Shown here in pieces: positions 17,960 through 27,967 of a stretch of 64,000 nt of DNA. Numbering within the stretch: the stretch's first letter is position 1; each line of letters begins with the position of its first letter. The notes beneath the pieces were generated by a model. It did not search any database and had not been told where the DNA came from. It saw only the letters and a program-made list of their open reading frames with translations. The stretch is from an uncultured Clostridium sp. (GTDB lineage: Bacteria > Bacillota > Clostridia > TANB77 > CAG-508): NCBI GenBank assembly GCA_958422985.1, contig CATZPY010000003.1:1-64000 (forward strand), in the 5' to 3' direction. The translations under genes and the position numbers were made by a program.

Positions 17960-19054
17960 ATGGTTGTAGAATTAAGTTATTTTACCAAGGTTGCAAAAAG
18001 AATTACAATATTAGCAATAAGTGTAGTTATACTGGTTCTTTTATTTAAACTAAGTGTGTTTTATATGCCATTTTTAGTAGCATTTATTATATCTTTAATA
18101 TTAGAACATCCTATAAGATTTTTTATGAAAAAGTTTAATTTAAAGAGAAGGACAAGCAGTATAATCATTTTTTTTATAGCAATTGCAATAATTACAGGAA
18201 TGCTTGTGTGGGGAATTTCTACATTAGTATCTGAAGCTTCAAACTTAATGCAAGGAATTAATAATTATATAGATAAAGCATATGCGCAAATAGAAAATAT
18301 AACATCACAATTAGATGTAAAAAGATTACATTTGCCAGAACAAGTAGAGAAAATTTTAGAAACATCGAACGATGATTTTTTTACTAATATTACAACATGG
18401 ATAAAGTCAAGTTTGTCTAACTTATTAGACTTTTTAATGGAAATTCCAACAATTGCAATTTATACATCTATAACACTAGTGGCTTTGTATTTTATGTGTG
18501 TGGACAAGGTATACATGGTAGATGAAATGGAACACCACTTTCCAACTAAATGGGTAAAAAAGATTGGAACACATATAAGAGAAATAACAAGTTCATTAGG
18601 TAATTATTTAAAAGCAGAATTTATATTGGTTTTTGTATCCTTTGTAATTTCTTTAATAGGTTTTTATTTATTAAACATTATTGAAATAAAAATAGATTAT
18701 CCATTATTAATAGCTTTAGGAATAGCATTTGTAGATGCACTACCAATATTAGGATCTGGAACTATAATGTTACCTTGGGCAGTAATAAGTGCTGCAGATG
18801 GAAATTTAGAACTTGCAATAGGAATATTGGCATTGTGGGGAATAATGTCTGTCGTAAGACAATTTTTAGAACCAAAGTTAGTAAGTAATAAGATAGGTAT
18901 ACACCCTATATTTACATTAATTGCAATGTATACAGGATTTAAATTTTTAGGAGTATGGGGGATGGTTTTAGGACCAATAATATTAATAATATTAAAAAAT
19001 ATTTTTAGTACTTTAATAGATAAAGGTGTTGTAAAAGCAATATTAGAAAGATAA
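17960..19054 (+). CDS. AI-2E/PerM-family permease, YtvI-like sporulation membrane protein
   Basis: A 364-residue membrane protein with about eight TM segments in the AI-2E transporter family arrangement: N-terminal TMs at about 15-85, a central soluble loop (about 95-150), then TMs with 'PILGSGTIMLPWAV' and 'GVWGMVLGPIILI'. The length and N-terminal layout match the sporulation integral membrane protein YtvI of Bacillota better than AI-2 exporters. GGAGGGG precedes ATG 17960. The substrate is unknown for the family as a whole. A palindromic repeat starts at its last base. Confidence 0.82.
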   Translation: MVVELSYFTKVAKRITILAISVVILVLLFKLSVFYMPFLVAFIISLILEHPIRFFMKKFNLKRRTSSIIIFFIAIAIITGMLVWGISTLVSEASNLMQGINNYIDKAYAQIENITSQLDVKRLHLPEQVEKILETSNDDFFTNITTWIKSSLSNLLDFLMEIPTIAIYTSITLVALYFMCVDKVYMVDEMEHHFPTKWVKKIGTHIREITSSLGNYLKAEFILVFVSFVISLIGFYLLNIIEIKIDYPLLIALGIAFVDALPILGSGTIMLPWAVISAADGNLELAIGILALWGIMSVVRQFLEPKLVSNKIGIHPIFTLIAMYTGFKFLGVWGMVLGPIILIILKNIFSTLIDKGVVKAILER

Positions 19055-19092
19055 AACCGGGATTTTAAGGAACGCCCCCTAATCCCGGTTTA
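19054..19092. repeat. Palindromic intergenic repeat, family 1, copy d
   Basis: AAAACCGGGATTTTAAGG...CCTAATCCCGGTTT. It touches the stop codon of the upstream gene and lies 3 bp from the stop of the convergent gene. Same orientation as the copy at 37755. Confidence 0.75.
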
Positions 19093-19094
19093 AA

Positions 19095-19628
19095 TTATGT
19101 TGTAGGAAGATAGGATTCGTCTGGTGGATATACATATTCATCATTTGGTTTATCAATTTCTTTTAAAGAAGTAATTTGCAATTCTGGCATATCTCCATGA
19201 TAATCAACTTTTTTTATTGTACCTGTAACTTCTACCCATGTATTATCTGAATAATTTTTTATATCCTTGTATTCAGAAAGAAAACCTACAATAAGTGTTT
19301 GGAAGTCTGAACTAATTACCATATCACGAGCAAGAACAAATTGTTTATCTGTAAAATCATAAGCTCTATAAATATAACCAGAAAATTTATAAGATTTTCC
19401 TATATAATCGTCTATGTGCTCATGTGAATCTTTTAATATATTAGTATAATTTTGGGTAGTAAGTTCTATCACAGAAGAAGAGTTATCTGCTATATTAACG
19501 TTGTTTTTAGCAGAGGTAAAAAGATTGTAACAACAGACAGAAAAAACAGTAAGTATAACAATTGTAACAATAATAAAAAATACCTTAAATAATAGACTAC
19601 CACTAACCTTAACATTATATATAAACAA
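19095..19628 (-). CDS. Membrane-anchored protein resembling the C-terminal domain of YcgQ/DUF1980
   Basis: A 177-residue protein with one N-terminal TM (about 14-36) and an extracytoplasmic OB-like beta domain (about 65-165). The order 'GYIYRAYDF', 'FVLARDMVIS', 'DNTWVEVTGTI' and a C-terminal proline/tyrosine segment resembles the second half of TIGR03943/DUF1980 (YcgQ) proteins. The conserved Cys-Cys that usually follows the 'ARF' strand is absent (Ser-Ser here). The start is TTG 19628 behind GGAGGTG. It is divergent from secA with 132 bp between. Its function is unknown. Confidence 0.6.
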   Translation of the reverse strand: MFIYNVKVSGSLLFKVFFIIVTIVILTVFSVCCYNLFTSAKNNVNIADNSSSVIELTTQNYTNILKDSHEHIDDYIGKSYKFSGYIYRAYDFTDKQFVLARDMVISSDFQTLIVGFLSEYKDIKNYSDNTWVEVTGTIKKVDYHGDMPELQITSLKEIDKPNDEYVYPPDESYLPTT

Positions 19629-19696
19629 AACAAATACACCTCCATTTATAAATACTATGAAAAAACTTTCTTATATATGTTTTTTTGAATAACATA

Positions 19697-19725
19697 TTGC
19701 GAAAAAACAATTTTAGTGATATAGT
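19697..19725 (+). promoter_or_regulatory. SigA-type promoter of secA
   Basis: TTGCGA at 19697-19702, 17-bp spacer, TATAGT at 19720-19725, 35 bp before the secA start. Confidence 0.6.
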
Positions 19726-19760
19726 ACACATGATATTTATTTTTAGGAGGCAAAAGACGA

Positions 19761-22532
19761 ATGGGTGTATTTAAGAAAATCTTTAAATCATATAGTGAAA
19801 AAGAAGTAAAGAGAGTAATGCCTATAGTAGAGCAGATTAACAAATTAGAACCAGAAATGGAAAAATTAACAGACAAAGAACTAACAGGGAAAACGGAGTA
19901 CTTAAAAAAGCAATTAGAACAAGGAAAAACATTGGATGATATATTACCAGAAGCTTTTGCAGTTGTTAGAGAAGCGTCTAAAAGAGTTTTAGGATTAAGA
20001 CATTTTGATGTTCAATTAATTGGTGGTATAATATTACACCAAGGTAGAATTTCAGAAATGAAAACAGGTGAAGGAAAAACTTTAGTTGCAACACTTCCAG
20101 CATATTTAAATGCATTAACAGGAAAAGGTGTTCATGTTATAACAGTAAATGATTACCTAGCTAAAAGAGATAGTGAATGGATGGGAAAACTATATAAATT
20201 CTTAGGTCTTTCAGTAGGTCTTGTTGTTAATGGTTTAGAGCCAGACCAAAGAAGAGAAGCATATGCAGCAGACATAACATATGGAACAAATAACGAATTT
20301 GGTTTCGACTATTTAAGAGATAATATGGTTTTATATAAAGAACAACTTGTTCAAAGAGAATTAAACTATGCAATAGTAGACGAAATAGATAGTATTTTAA
20401 TAGATGAAGCTCGTACACCACTTATTATATCTGGCAGAGCTAACAAATCATCAGAATTATACAAAAAGGCAGATGGGTTTGTAAGAACACTAGATGCAAA
20501 AGTTATAGTTGAAGAAGATGTAAAAGATTATGACCAAGCAGAAGATAATGAAAAATATGACTATATAGTAGATTTAAAAGCTAAGTCTGCATCATTAACA
20601 CAAAAAGGTATTAAAAAAGCAGAAGAATATTTTAAATTAGAAAACTTTAACGATTTAGAAAACTCAGAAGTAGTTCATAATGTTAACCAAGCATTACGTG
20701 CACATGGTGTTATGAAAAAAGATATAGACTACATTGTTAAAGATGGAGAAGTTTTAATTGTAGATGAATTTACAGGACGTATTATGTATGGTAGAAGATA
20801 CAATAATGGTTTACACCAAGCAATTGAAGCTAAAGAGCATGTGAAAATTGCAGACGAATCTAAAACATTAGCAACTATTACATTCCAAAACTACTTCAGA
20901 ATGTATAACAAATTATCTGGTATGACAGGTACAGCTATGACAGAAGAATCTGAATTTCAAGAAATTTACCATTTAGATGTTGTTTCTATACCTACAAATA
21001 AGCCAATGGTAAGAAAAGATACATCAGACATAATATACAAGAACGAAAAAGCTAAATTTAGAGCTGTTGTTCAAGATGTAAAAGAAAGTTATGAAAAAGG
21101 TCAACCAGTATTAATTGGTACAGTTTCTATAGAAAAATCTGAAAAATTAAGCAAAATATTAACTAAAGAAGGTATAAAACATCAAGTATTAAACGCTAAA
21201 GCACATGAAAGAGAAGCTGAAATAATTGCACAAGCTGGTAAATATGGTGCTGTTACAATAGCAACAAATATGGCTGGTCGTGGTACAGATATTATGCTTG
21301 GTGGAAATAGTGAATATTTAGCTAAGCAAGAAATGAAACGTATGAAATATGCTTCAGAAATGATAGAACAAGCTACAGCTTTTAACGAAACAGAAGACCA
21401 AGATATTATTAATGCAAGAAAGAAATTTAGAGAATTAGTTAAAAAATATGAAAAAGAAATAGAAGAAGAAAAACAAAAAGTTGTTGAAGCTGGTGGTTTA
21501 AAAATAATTGGTACAGAAAGACACGAATCAAGAAGAATAGATAACCAATTACGTGGACGTAGTGGTCGTCAAGGTGACCCTGGTTGTTCAAGATTCTACA
21601 TTGGTTTAGATGACAACTTAATGAAGATATTTGGTGGAGATGCTATTACAAAAGTATATGATAAACTAAATGCTTCTGAAGATTTACCAATAGAGTCTAG
21701 AATAATAACAAATGCAGTAGAAAATGCTCAAAAAAGAGTTGAAGGTAGAAACTTTAGCATAAGAAAAAATGTATTAAAATATGATGATGTTATGAATGCA
21801 CAAAGAGAACTTATTTACAGACAAAGAAGAGAAGTTCTTGATGGTAAAGACTTAAAAGATAATATAGAAAAAATGTTTAATTCTATAGTAGATAATGTTG
21901 TATCAACACATTTTAGTGTTGCAGATAATGAAAAAGTAAATAAAGAAGCTTTAATGCAAGATATTACAGACGTATTTGGAATTACAGAATTAGAAAGTGT
22001 AAAGAAAGAAACTCCAGATGTAGTAGAAGTTTCTGAAGAATTAGCTAAAGTAGTTAGTGACAAATATGCAGAAAAAGAAAAGGACTTTGGTGAAAAAGAA
22101 ATAAGAGAACTTGAAAGAGTTGTTGTATTAAAAGTTGTTGACCAAAAATGGATGGATCATATAGACAATATGGAAGAATTAAAAAATGGTATAGGTCTTC
22201 GTGCTTATGGTCAAAAAGATCCTGTTGTTCAATATAGAATTGAAGGAACAGATATGTTCGACGAAATGAACGAAAACATTAGATTAGATGTAGTTAAGAT
22301 ACTTTCTCATGTTGAAAAAGTAGGAAATGTAGTTAGAACATCAAATGTTAAAGTAACAAATGAAGGCTTTGATGAAAGTGCAATTAGTTTAGTAGAAGGA
22401 AAACTATCACAATCAGACAAAAACCATGTACAACAAACAATAGTAAATGATGGACCAAAAGTTGGAAGAAATGACCCATGTCCATGTGGAAGTGGAAAGA
22501 AGTATAAGAACTGTTGTGGAAGAAATCAGTAA
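19761..22532 (+). CDS. secA: Preprotein translocase ATPase SecA
   Basis: A 923-residue motor ATPase that drives secretory proteins through SecYEG. Walker A 'TGEGKT' is at 102-107. The DEAD-like '[17 protein letters not shown]' lies near 208-224, the preprotein cross-linking domain follows, '[10 protein letters not shown]' is motif V, and '[11 protein letters not shown]' is motif VI. The C-terminal zinc SEC-C motif is complete ('[13 protein letters not shown]'), which favours binding of lipid or SecB-like partners. AGGAGG precedes ATG 19761. It is monocistronic with its own promoter and terminator. Confidence 0.98.
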   Translation: MGVFKKIFKSYSEKEVKRVMPIVEQINKLEPEMEKLTDKELTGKTEYLKKQLEQGKTLDDILPEAFAVVREASKRVLGLRHFDVQLIGGIILHQGRISEMKTGEGKTLVATLPAYLNALTGKGVHVITVNDYLAKRDSEWMGKLYKFLGLSVGLVVNGLEPDQRREAYAADITYGTNNEFGFDYLRDNMVLYKEQLVQRELNYAIVDEIDSILIDEARTPLIISGRANKSSELYKKADGFVRTLDAKVIVEEDVKDYDQAEDNEKYDYIVDLKAKSASLTQKGIKKAEEYFKLENFNDLENSEVVHNVNQALRAHGVMKKDIDYIVKDGEVLIVDEFTGRIMYGRRYNNGLHQAIEAKEHVKIADESKTLATITFQNYFRMYNKLSGMTGTAMTEESEFQEIYHLDVVSIPTNKPMVRKDTSDIIYKNEKAKFRAVVQDVKESYEKGQPVLIGTVSIEKSEKLSKILTKEGIKHQVLNAKAHEREAEIIAQAGKYGAVTIATNMAGRGTDIMLGGNSEYLAKQEMKRMKYASEMIEQATAFNETEDQDIINARKKFRELVKKYEKEIEEEKQKVVEAGGLKIIGTERHESRRIDNQLRGRSGRQGDPGCSRFYIGLDDNLMKIFGGDAITKVYDKLNASEDLPIESRIITNAVENAQKRVEGRNFSIRKNVLKYDDVMNAQRELIYRQRREVLDGKDLKDNIEKMFNSIVDNVVSTHFSVADNEKVNKEALMQDITDVFGITELESVKKETPDVVEVSEELAKVVSDKYAEKEKDFGEKEIRELERVVVLKVVDQKWMDHIDNMEELKNGIGLRAYGQKDPVVQYRIEGTDMFDEMNENIRLDVVKILSHVEKVGNVVRTSNVKVTNEGFDESAISLVEGKLSQSDKNHVQQTIVNDGPKVGRNDPCPCGSGKKYKNCCGRNQ

Positions 22533-22546
22533 TATCAAATGATTGA

Positions 22547-22580
22547 ATAGAGTATATTAATAGGTATACTCTATTTTTGT
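22547..22580 (+). terminator. Terminator of secA
   Basis: A stem ATAGAGTATA / TATACTCTAT around an 8-nt loop, then TTTTTG. Confidence 0.8.
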
Positions 22581-22613
22581 ATGTGAAGTAAAGTGAACTG
22601 TATAGAATGAATG

Positions 22614-22662
22614 AGTAAAATAAAACTCCCCACTTTTCATTTAAAATGAGAAGTGGGGAGTT
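22614..22662 (-). terminator. Strong terminator of the minus-strand GT2 gene
   Basis: A 17-bp stem with one mismatch: AACTCCCCACTTTTCAT at 22624-22640 pairs with 22646-22662 across a 5-nt loop. On the minus strand it is followed by a T-rich run. It is unusually GC-rich for this window. Confidence 0.8.
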
Positions 22663-22668
22663 GCCACG

Positions 22669-23532
22669 TCAAACCTGAAAGGCGTCAGCAAGTTCAATTT
22701 TAAGTTCTTCTGGTAAAGATTCGTATTTTCCACGAAGACGTTTAGTATAATCTTCGTAAAAGAATGCGATGTCTAGAGAAGAAACATTATCAAGCTTTGA
22801 GAAATTTTCAACTGCATACTTATATGCATAAATGAAATCTAAAGCTTTTTGTCTTTCTGAATCCAGACTGCAAGTATTTGTCAAGCTATTAAAATTGTTA
22901 TAGGTATAATTGTAACCAACATACCTAATTGTTACAACTTTTTTAGATGCAGCGATCAGAACAGGAATAAGAGCAACGTCTTCATAACATCTTAAGTCGA
23001 TAGTAAATAAAACATTAGCAAAGACATTTCTTTTAAAAGCAAACAGCCAATAAAGTGCATACTTCTTTCCTGGAACAGACCACTGTTTTAAAACATCTAA
23101 ACCAGTTTGAGAAACATTCAGATTTTCATCAAAATTATATCTTTGATGATCCTTATACTTTGCATCTCCAATAAGATTCGCCTGATAACGGATAATATCA
23201 GGAAAATTGTGTTCTTCAACTGCTAAACTAAGTTCGTGAAGTAACTGAGGATTAATTGTATCGTCAGAATCCACAAAAATTAGATAATCGCCAGTTGCAA
23301 GAGCAATTCCTCTCCTCCTTGAATATGAAACACCAGAATTTTCAAAATGATATGCATGGATATAGGAATATACAGTAGCATAATCATCTAGAATTTGAGC
23401 TGTACCATCTGTAGATCCATCATCAATGAGGATAATCTCAAAGTTATGGTAGCTTTGTGCTAGAATACTATCAATGCACTTCCGAACATAACTTTTGGAA
23501 TTATAACAAGGAACAATTACTGAAAACATCAT
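22669..23532 (-). CDS. Glycosyltransferase family 2 (GT-A fold)
   Basis: A 287-residue transferase with the GT2 core: 'SVIVPCYNS' at the N-terminus, 'LIDDGSTDGT' near 35-45, and the metal-binding 'FVDSDD' near 85-90, followed by a variable acceptor domain. It likely transfers a sugar from a nucleotide donor to a cell-surface acceptor; there is no TM segment. ATG 23532 sits 8 bp after AGGAGG; the in-frame GTG at 23541 overlaps that site. The gene uses C- and G-rich codons more than its neighbours do, which suggests transfer. It is divergent from the GH3 gene, with two abutting palindromes between. Confidence 0.9.
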   Translation of the reverse strand: MMFSVIVPCYNSKSYVRKCIDSILAQSYHNFEIILIDDGSTDGTAQILDDYATVYSYIHAYHFENSGVSYSRRRGIALATGDYLIFVDSDDTINPQLLHELSLAVEEHNFPDIIRYQANLIGDAKYKDHQRYNFDENLNVSQTGLDVLKQWSVPGKKYALYWLFAFKRNVFANVLFTIDLRCYEDVALIPVLIAASKKVVTIRYVGYNYTYNNFNSLTNTCSLDSERQKALDFIYAYKYAVENFSKLDNVSSLDIAFFYEDYTKRLRGKYESLPEELKIELADAFQV

Positions 23533-23553
23533 ACGATGCACCTCCTAACGTGA

Positions 23554-23585
23554 AACTCTAACTAAGAGTTTGAACAATGTTCAAA
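23554..23585. promoter_or_regulatory. Two abutting palindromes, operator-like
   Basis: AACTCT-5 nt-AGAGTT at 23554-23570 directly meets TTTGAACA-A-TGTTCAAA at 23569-23585. Both have perfect arms. They lie between the divergent GT2 and GH3 genes, 22 bp from the GT2 start. The size and symmetry fit a dimeric repressor site such as TetR or LacI type. The second is not a LexA box (spacer 3, not 4). Confidence 0.5.
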
Positions 23586-23696
23586 TTGTTATAGACCAAA
23601 ATTATAACTTAAAGAGAGAAATGATTCAAGGGCATTATTGAAAAAAATTTTTTTTTATGATATAAATAGTAAAAAATGAAAGTGGAGATATATAAT

Positions 23697-26075
23697 ATGA
23701 AATATACAGAAATAATTCAAAAAATGTCATTGGAAGAAAAAGCCGAAATATGTGTAGGAGCAGACTACTGGTCTAGTAAATCTTTTGAAAAGTATGGTAT
23801 TCCCAAAATAAGAATGTCAGATGGACCTCATGGTCTAAGAGTTCAAAAAACAAAGGCAGACAATTTAGGAATCAATGAAAGTGAAGTATCCACTTGTTTT
23901 CCTGCAAGTTCTACTTTAGGAAATAGTTGGAATAAAGAAATGGCGTATCAATTAGGAAAAGCATTAGGAGAAGAAGCAAGACAAGAAGAAGTGAATATTG
24001 TACTAGGTCCAGCAATTAATATAAAAAGAAGTCCTTTATGTGGTCGAAATTTTGAATATTTTTCAGAAGATCCTTATTTAACAGGAATTTTAGGGGCAGA
24101 ATATGTAAAAGGATTACAAGATCAAAATGTAGGAGCTTGTGTAAAACATTTTGCAGTAAATAACCAAGAAAACAGAAGAAGAACTATTGATGTAATTGTT
24201 GATGAAAGAGCATTACGAGAGATTTACCTAAAAGCTTTTGAAATGATTATAAAAGACGCAAAACCATGGTCTATTATGAGTGCATACAATAAAGTAAATG
24301 GTCAATATTGTAGTGAAAATACTCATCTGCTAGAAGATATTTTAAGAAAAGATTGGGAGTACCAAGGAATTGTAATTTCCGATTGGGGAGCAGAAAATGA
24401 TAGAGTAAAAGGAATTGAAAATGGTCATGAATTGGAAATGCCAGGTGGAAGAGGAAATGGAAAAGAAGAAATTATAGAAGCTGTTAAAACAGGAAAAATA
24501 CCTGAAAGTAAATTAGATAGTATTGTAGACAGAATTATATCCATTGCAAAGCAAGGAGAACATATACAAGAGAGTATAAAATATGATGTAGAAGAGCATC
24601 ATAAAATTGCACAAAAAATAGCAGAGGAATCAATTGTATTATTAAAAAATGAAGATAATATATTACCAATTAGAAATAAAAAAATAGCATTAATAGGGGA
24701 TATGGCAAAATACCCAAGATATCAAGGTGCTGGAAGTTCAACAATTAATCCATATAAAATAGAAAATGCATATAATAGTTTTAAAGAAAATAACATTGTA
24801 TTTGATTATGCAAAAGGATATGAAAGAATAGAATCAGAAAATGACGAGATCCTTAGAAAAGAAGCAATAGAAATAGCAAAGAAAAATGAAACTATAGTGA
24901 TATTTGTAGGGTTAACAGAAAATTTTGAGTCTGAAGGAGTAGACAGAGATAGTTTAAATATACCAGACAATCAAAATAAATTAATAGAAGAAATTTATAA
25001 AGTAAATAAAAATATTGTTATTGTTTTATCTAATGGAGCACCAATTACTATGCCTTGGAAAGATAAAGTAAAAGCAATTATAACTGGTTACCTTGGAGGA
25101 GAAGCAGGAGCAAAAGCAATGGTAAATTGCCTAATAGGTAAAGTAAATCCTAGTGGAAAGTTAGCAGAAACATATCCAATTGAATTAAAATCTACTCCAT
25201 GTTATAAAAACTATCCAGGAACAGAATTAACAGTAGAATACCAAGAATCTATATATGTGGGATACAGATATTATGACACAAATAATATAGAAGTATTGTT
25301 TCCTTTTGGATATGGTTTAAGTTATACAGATTTTGAATACTCTAATTTACAAGTAAATAACAAAGAAGATAAAATAAGAGTTTCATTTACGATAAAAAAT
25401 ATAGGAAGGCAAAAAGGTAAAGAAATTGCACAAATATATTTATCACAAGAAAATTCTAAAATATTTAAACCCAAAAAAGAATTAATAGAGTTTACAAAGG
25501 TAGAATTGGAAGTAGGAGAAGAAAAACAAGTAGAAATTATATTAAACAAGGATACTTTTGAATACTTTAATCCTGAAACAAATAAATGGAGTCTAGAACA
25601 AGGAAAATATAAAATATTAGTTGGAAAATCTAGTAAGGATATTGTATTAGAAAAAGAAATTTTTATAGAATCTAAAGATAAAAATGTAGAGAAAAACTAT
25701 TCCAAAAATTATTATACTGGTAATGTTCAAAAAATTAAAGATGAAGAATTTGAAGAATTGCTAGGAAGAAGTATTCCAAAAAGACATTTAGAGCTAGAAG
25801 AAATAACAGCTGAAAATACATTAGAGCAAATAAAAGAAACGAAGATAGGAAAGTTTATTTACGAAAACCAAATGGAAAAAATGAATAAATTATTGAAAGA
25901 ACAAAATGTAAATAAAGCGACAAAAGTAATGATGGATTTGCAAAAACCATTAAAGAAATTCTATGAAAAGAAAAGTAGTAAAATAACTAAAGAAATGGTA
26001 GAAGATTTAATAAGAATAGCAAAAAGCAATGAGAACTTTGAAGATAATGCTTTTGTAAAAGAATATTTAAAATAA
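23697..26075 (+). CDS. Glycoside hydrolase family 3 (beta-glucosidase-like)
   Basis: A 792-residue cytoplasmic enzyme. The GH3 N-terminal TIM barrel (about 1-290) carries 'KHFAVNNQE' at 150-158 and the nucleophile D229 in 'VISDWGA'. The alpha/beta sandwich follows at about 310-520, then a fibronectin-III-like domain (about 570-650) and an unusual helical extension of about 130 residues at the C-terminus. It probably releases glucose or a related sugar from beta-linked oligosaccharides. There is no signal peptide. ATG 23697 follows GTGGAG; an upstream ATG at 23676 has no site. A HAD phosphatase follows 10 bp later. Confidence 0.93.
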   Translation: MKYTEIIQKMSLEEKAEICVGADYWSSKSFEKYGIPKIRMSDGPHGLRVQKTKADNLGINESEVSTCFPASSTLGNSWNKEMAYQLGKALGEEARQEEVNIVLGPAINIKRSPLCGRNFEYFSEDPYLTGILGAEYVKGLQDQNVGACVKHFAVNNQENRRRTIDVIVDERALREIYLKAFEMIIKDAKPWSIMSAYNKVNGQYCSENTHLLEDILRKDWEYQGIVISDWGAENDRVKGIENGHELEMPGGRGNGKEEIIEAVKTGKIPESKLDSIVDRIISIAKQGEHIQESIKYDVEEHHKIAQKIAEESIVLLKNEDNILPIRNKKIALIGDMAKYPRYQGAGSSTINPYKIENAYNSFKENNIVFDYAKGYERIESENDEILRKEAIEIAKKNETIVIFVGLTENFESEGVDRDSLNIPDNQNKLIEEIYKVNKNIVIVLSNGAPITMPWKDKVKAIITGYLGGEAGAKAMVNCLIGKVNPSGKLAETYPIELKSTPCYKNYPGTELTVEYQESIYVGYRYYDTNNIEVLFPFGYGLSYTDFEYSNLQVNNKEDKIRVSFTIKNIGRQKGKEIAQIYLSQENSKIFKPKKELIEFTKVELEVGEEKQVEIILNKDTFEYFNPETNKWSLEQGKYKILVGKSSKDIVLEKEIFIESKDKNVEKNYSKNYYTGNVQKIKDEEFEELLGRSIPKRHLELEEITAENTLEQIKETKIGKFIYENQMEKMNKLLKEQNVNKATKVMMDLQKPLKKFYEKKSSKITKEMVEDLIRIAKSNENFEDNAFVKEYLK

Positions 26076-26085
26076 GGAGAAATTG

Positions 26086-26892
26086 ATGATAAAGGCAGTA
26101 TTTATAGACATAGATGAAACATTAACAAATTCACAAAGAGAAGTAACAAAAGAAACACAAGATGCAATAAAAAGATGTGTAGAAAAAGGAATAAAAATAA
26201 TTTTAACATCTGGAAGATCTAGAAAAGAAGCAATGGCTTTTCAAGAAACAATAGGTACAAGTCCATATATTATTTCGTCTAATGGAGCTTCTTGCTATGA
26301 TGTAGCTGAAGAAAAAGAAATATATAATGAAGCTATAAAAAAATCAGTAGTAAAGGATTTATTAGAATATGTAAAAGAGCATAAATACAAACTGAAGTTA
26401 AATTATAAAGATAAATTAGTACTAAATGCAGCTGCTTTTCCAGATGAGGAGGATAAAGTAAAAACAATAGAAGAATTGGAAAAGATAATAGAAGATGAAG
26501 ATATTGTTCAATGTGTAATAACCAATTCAGATATCGAAAAAATGAAAAGATTTAAAGTGTTTTTAAAAGAAAATTTTCATGATGTAAAAATAGTAAATGA
26601 ATCAAAAAAATTAAAAAATCCAGAATTAAAGCCAAGTAAAAATTATTATTGTGATATTGCATCTGCAAATATTTCAAAAGGTAGAGCTGTACTTGCAGTA
26701 TGTAAATATTTAAATTTAGAAACAGAGGAAATTATAACAATAGGAGACGGAGAAAATGATATTTCTATGTTTGAGGTAACTCCAAATTCGGTTGCAATGG
26801 GAAATTCGTTGGATACTATCAAAAAACAAGCTAAATATTTAACAGCAACGAATGATGAAAATGGCGTAGCGGAAGTTCTAAAAATGCTATAA
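26086..26892 (+). CDS. Cof-type HAD-superfamily phosphatase
   Basis: A 268-residue HAD hydrolase of subfamily IIB (Cof/YbiV type). Motif I is 'FIDIDET' with D8 and D10, motif II 'LTSGR', a C2B cap lies at about 85-185, and motif IV 'GDGENDISMF' follows near 220. It probably dephosphorylates a sugar phosphate or similar metabolite. ATG 26086 is used; a TTG three bases upstream is in frame but weaker. The 10-bp gap to the GH3 gene suggests a shared transcript and perhaps a shared sugar pathway (inference). Confidence 0.9.
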   Translation: MIKAVFIDIDETLTNSQREVTKETQDAIKRCVEKGIKIILTSGRSRKEAMAFQETIGTSPYIISSNGASCYDVAEEKEIYNEAIKKSVVKDLLEYVKEHKYKLKLNYKDKLVLNAAAFPDEEDKVKTIEELEKIIEDEDIVQCVITNSDIEKMKRFKVFLKENFHDVKIVNESKKLKNPELKPSKNYYCDIASANISKGRAVLAVCKYLNLETEEIITIGDGENDISMFEVTPNSVAMGNSLDTIKKQAKYLTATNDENGVAEVLKML

Positions 26893-26963
26893 GTAAGCGG
26901 ACTTTGCTGTATATAAATTGTTCTTAAATGTCATAGTCAAATAAACTTAACATTATAGTATAT

Positions 26964-27006
26964 AAAAAAGGAAGAAAAATGCATAAAACATTAATCTTCC
27001 TTTTTG
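26964..27006. terminator. Bidirectional terminator between the HAD and ROK genes
   Basis: AAAAAAGGAAGA on the left and CTTCCTTTTT on the right, with a 20-nt loop containing a small inner hairpin. A/T runs on both sides serve both convergent genes. Confidence 0.7.
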
Positions 27007-27052
27007 TGTAAATATTTTTGCTATCTAGATGTTTGGTTAAATGATAGTATGT

Positions 27053-27877
27053 TTACTTTATAAGTAAATGTTTCATTGCACCAAAGCAACCAGAATATGA
27101 AGAAAAATCTGTCTGAACAATCTGTAGGTTACTGAGAAAATCTGAGTAAGTGTGTTGGTAGATAAAATTAGTTAAAGTGTCAATATAATTTGGAAAATTA
27201 AATCCACCACCAGCTAGATAGACTACATCAGGATTAAAAGTGTGAATAAGAGACACGATTTCAATTCCAAGATAAGTTGCAGCTTGCTCAATAATTTTCT
27301 GCTTTAGTTCCTGCTCAGGTATTTGAATGATTTTTTTCAAAACCTTTGAACCAGAACAGATTTTCCCGTTTTTGATAATTTCTCCATTAGGACCTACTGT
27401 AGGATTTCCATAGATCTGTCCAGCAAATCCATTTGCACCTGTAAATAACCGACCATTGATAACTATTCCACAGCCAATGCCTGTTCCATTTGTAATACCA
27501 AGCAATACTTTTGCATCTGGATATTCTAATAGTCCAGAAAGAGCTGTAGCATTAGCGTCATTAATGAGTTTAATATTTTTACAGTTCAAATGTGCAAAAT
27601 CATTAACGGACAAATTTTCAAGACAGCGTAGTGAAGTATCACAAACTTGCAATCCATCAGAAGTACATCCAGAAAAGGCAATTCCTAGCCCTGCAAAATT
27701 GTAACCAAAGGACATATAGAATTTACTAATTTCTTGAATTAACTCTTCTTTAGTAAAGTCGTCTCCAGAAGGAATAGTTTTTTGCAACAATTCATCTTCA
27801 ATTACTGCTGTCATTTTTATGTTGGTACAGCCAACATCGATACCACACAGATTCTTCAGTTGCCGAAATCCTTTCAT
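27053..27877 (-). CDS. ROK-family sugar kinase-like protein
   Basis: A 274-residue actin-fold kinase of ROK type. The phosphate-1 motif 'GIDVGCTNIK' is at 12-21, the catalytic D107 lies in 'INDANATAL', phosphate-2 'GITNGTGIGCGI' is at 127-138, and an adenosine motif 'VYLAGGG' is near 225. The zinc motif CxCGxxGCxE of glucokinases is missing (a single Cys in 'GKICSGSK'), and 'GFAGQIYG' replaces the usual 'G-E-x-G-H'. It is therefore a divergent sugar or amino-sugar kinase, or a sensor. AGGAGG precedes ATG 27877. The gene is less AT-rich than its neighbours, like the GT2 gene at 22669. Confidence 0.82.
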   Translation of the reverse strand: MKGFRQLKNLCGIDVGCTNIKMTAVIEDELLQKTIPSGDDFTKEELIQEISKFYMSFGYNFAGLGIAFSGCTSDGLQVCDTSLRCLENLSVNDFAHLNCKNIKLINDANATALSGLLEYPDAKVLLGITNGTGIGCGIVINGRLFTGANGFAGQIYGNPTVGPNGEIIKNGKICSGSKVLKKIIQIPEQELKQKIIEQAATYLGIEIVSLIHTFNPDVVYLAGGGFNFPNYIDTLTNFIYQHTYSDFLSNLQIVQTDFSSYSGCFGAMKHLLIK

Positions 27878-27967
27878 ATATATAACCTCCTTTAATAAGC
27901 TTGGACTTAATTATAACACAAATAATGCAAAATCGCAATTATAGATAGAGAACGAGAGGTGAGAGTA

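Noticed and set aside
23569..23585. LexA box between the GT2 and GH3 genes
   Set aside because: The GAAC and GTTC halves are separated by 3 bases, not 4, and neither gene is an SOS type; it is kept as a general operator-like palindrome.
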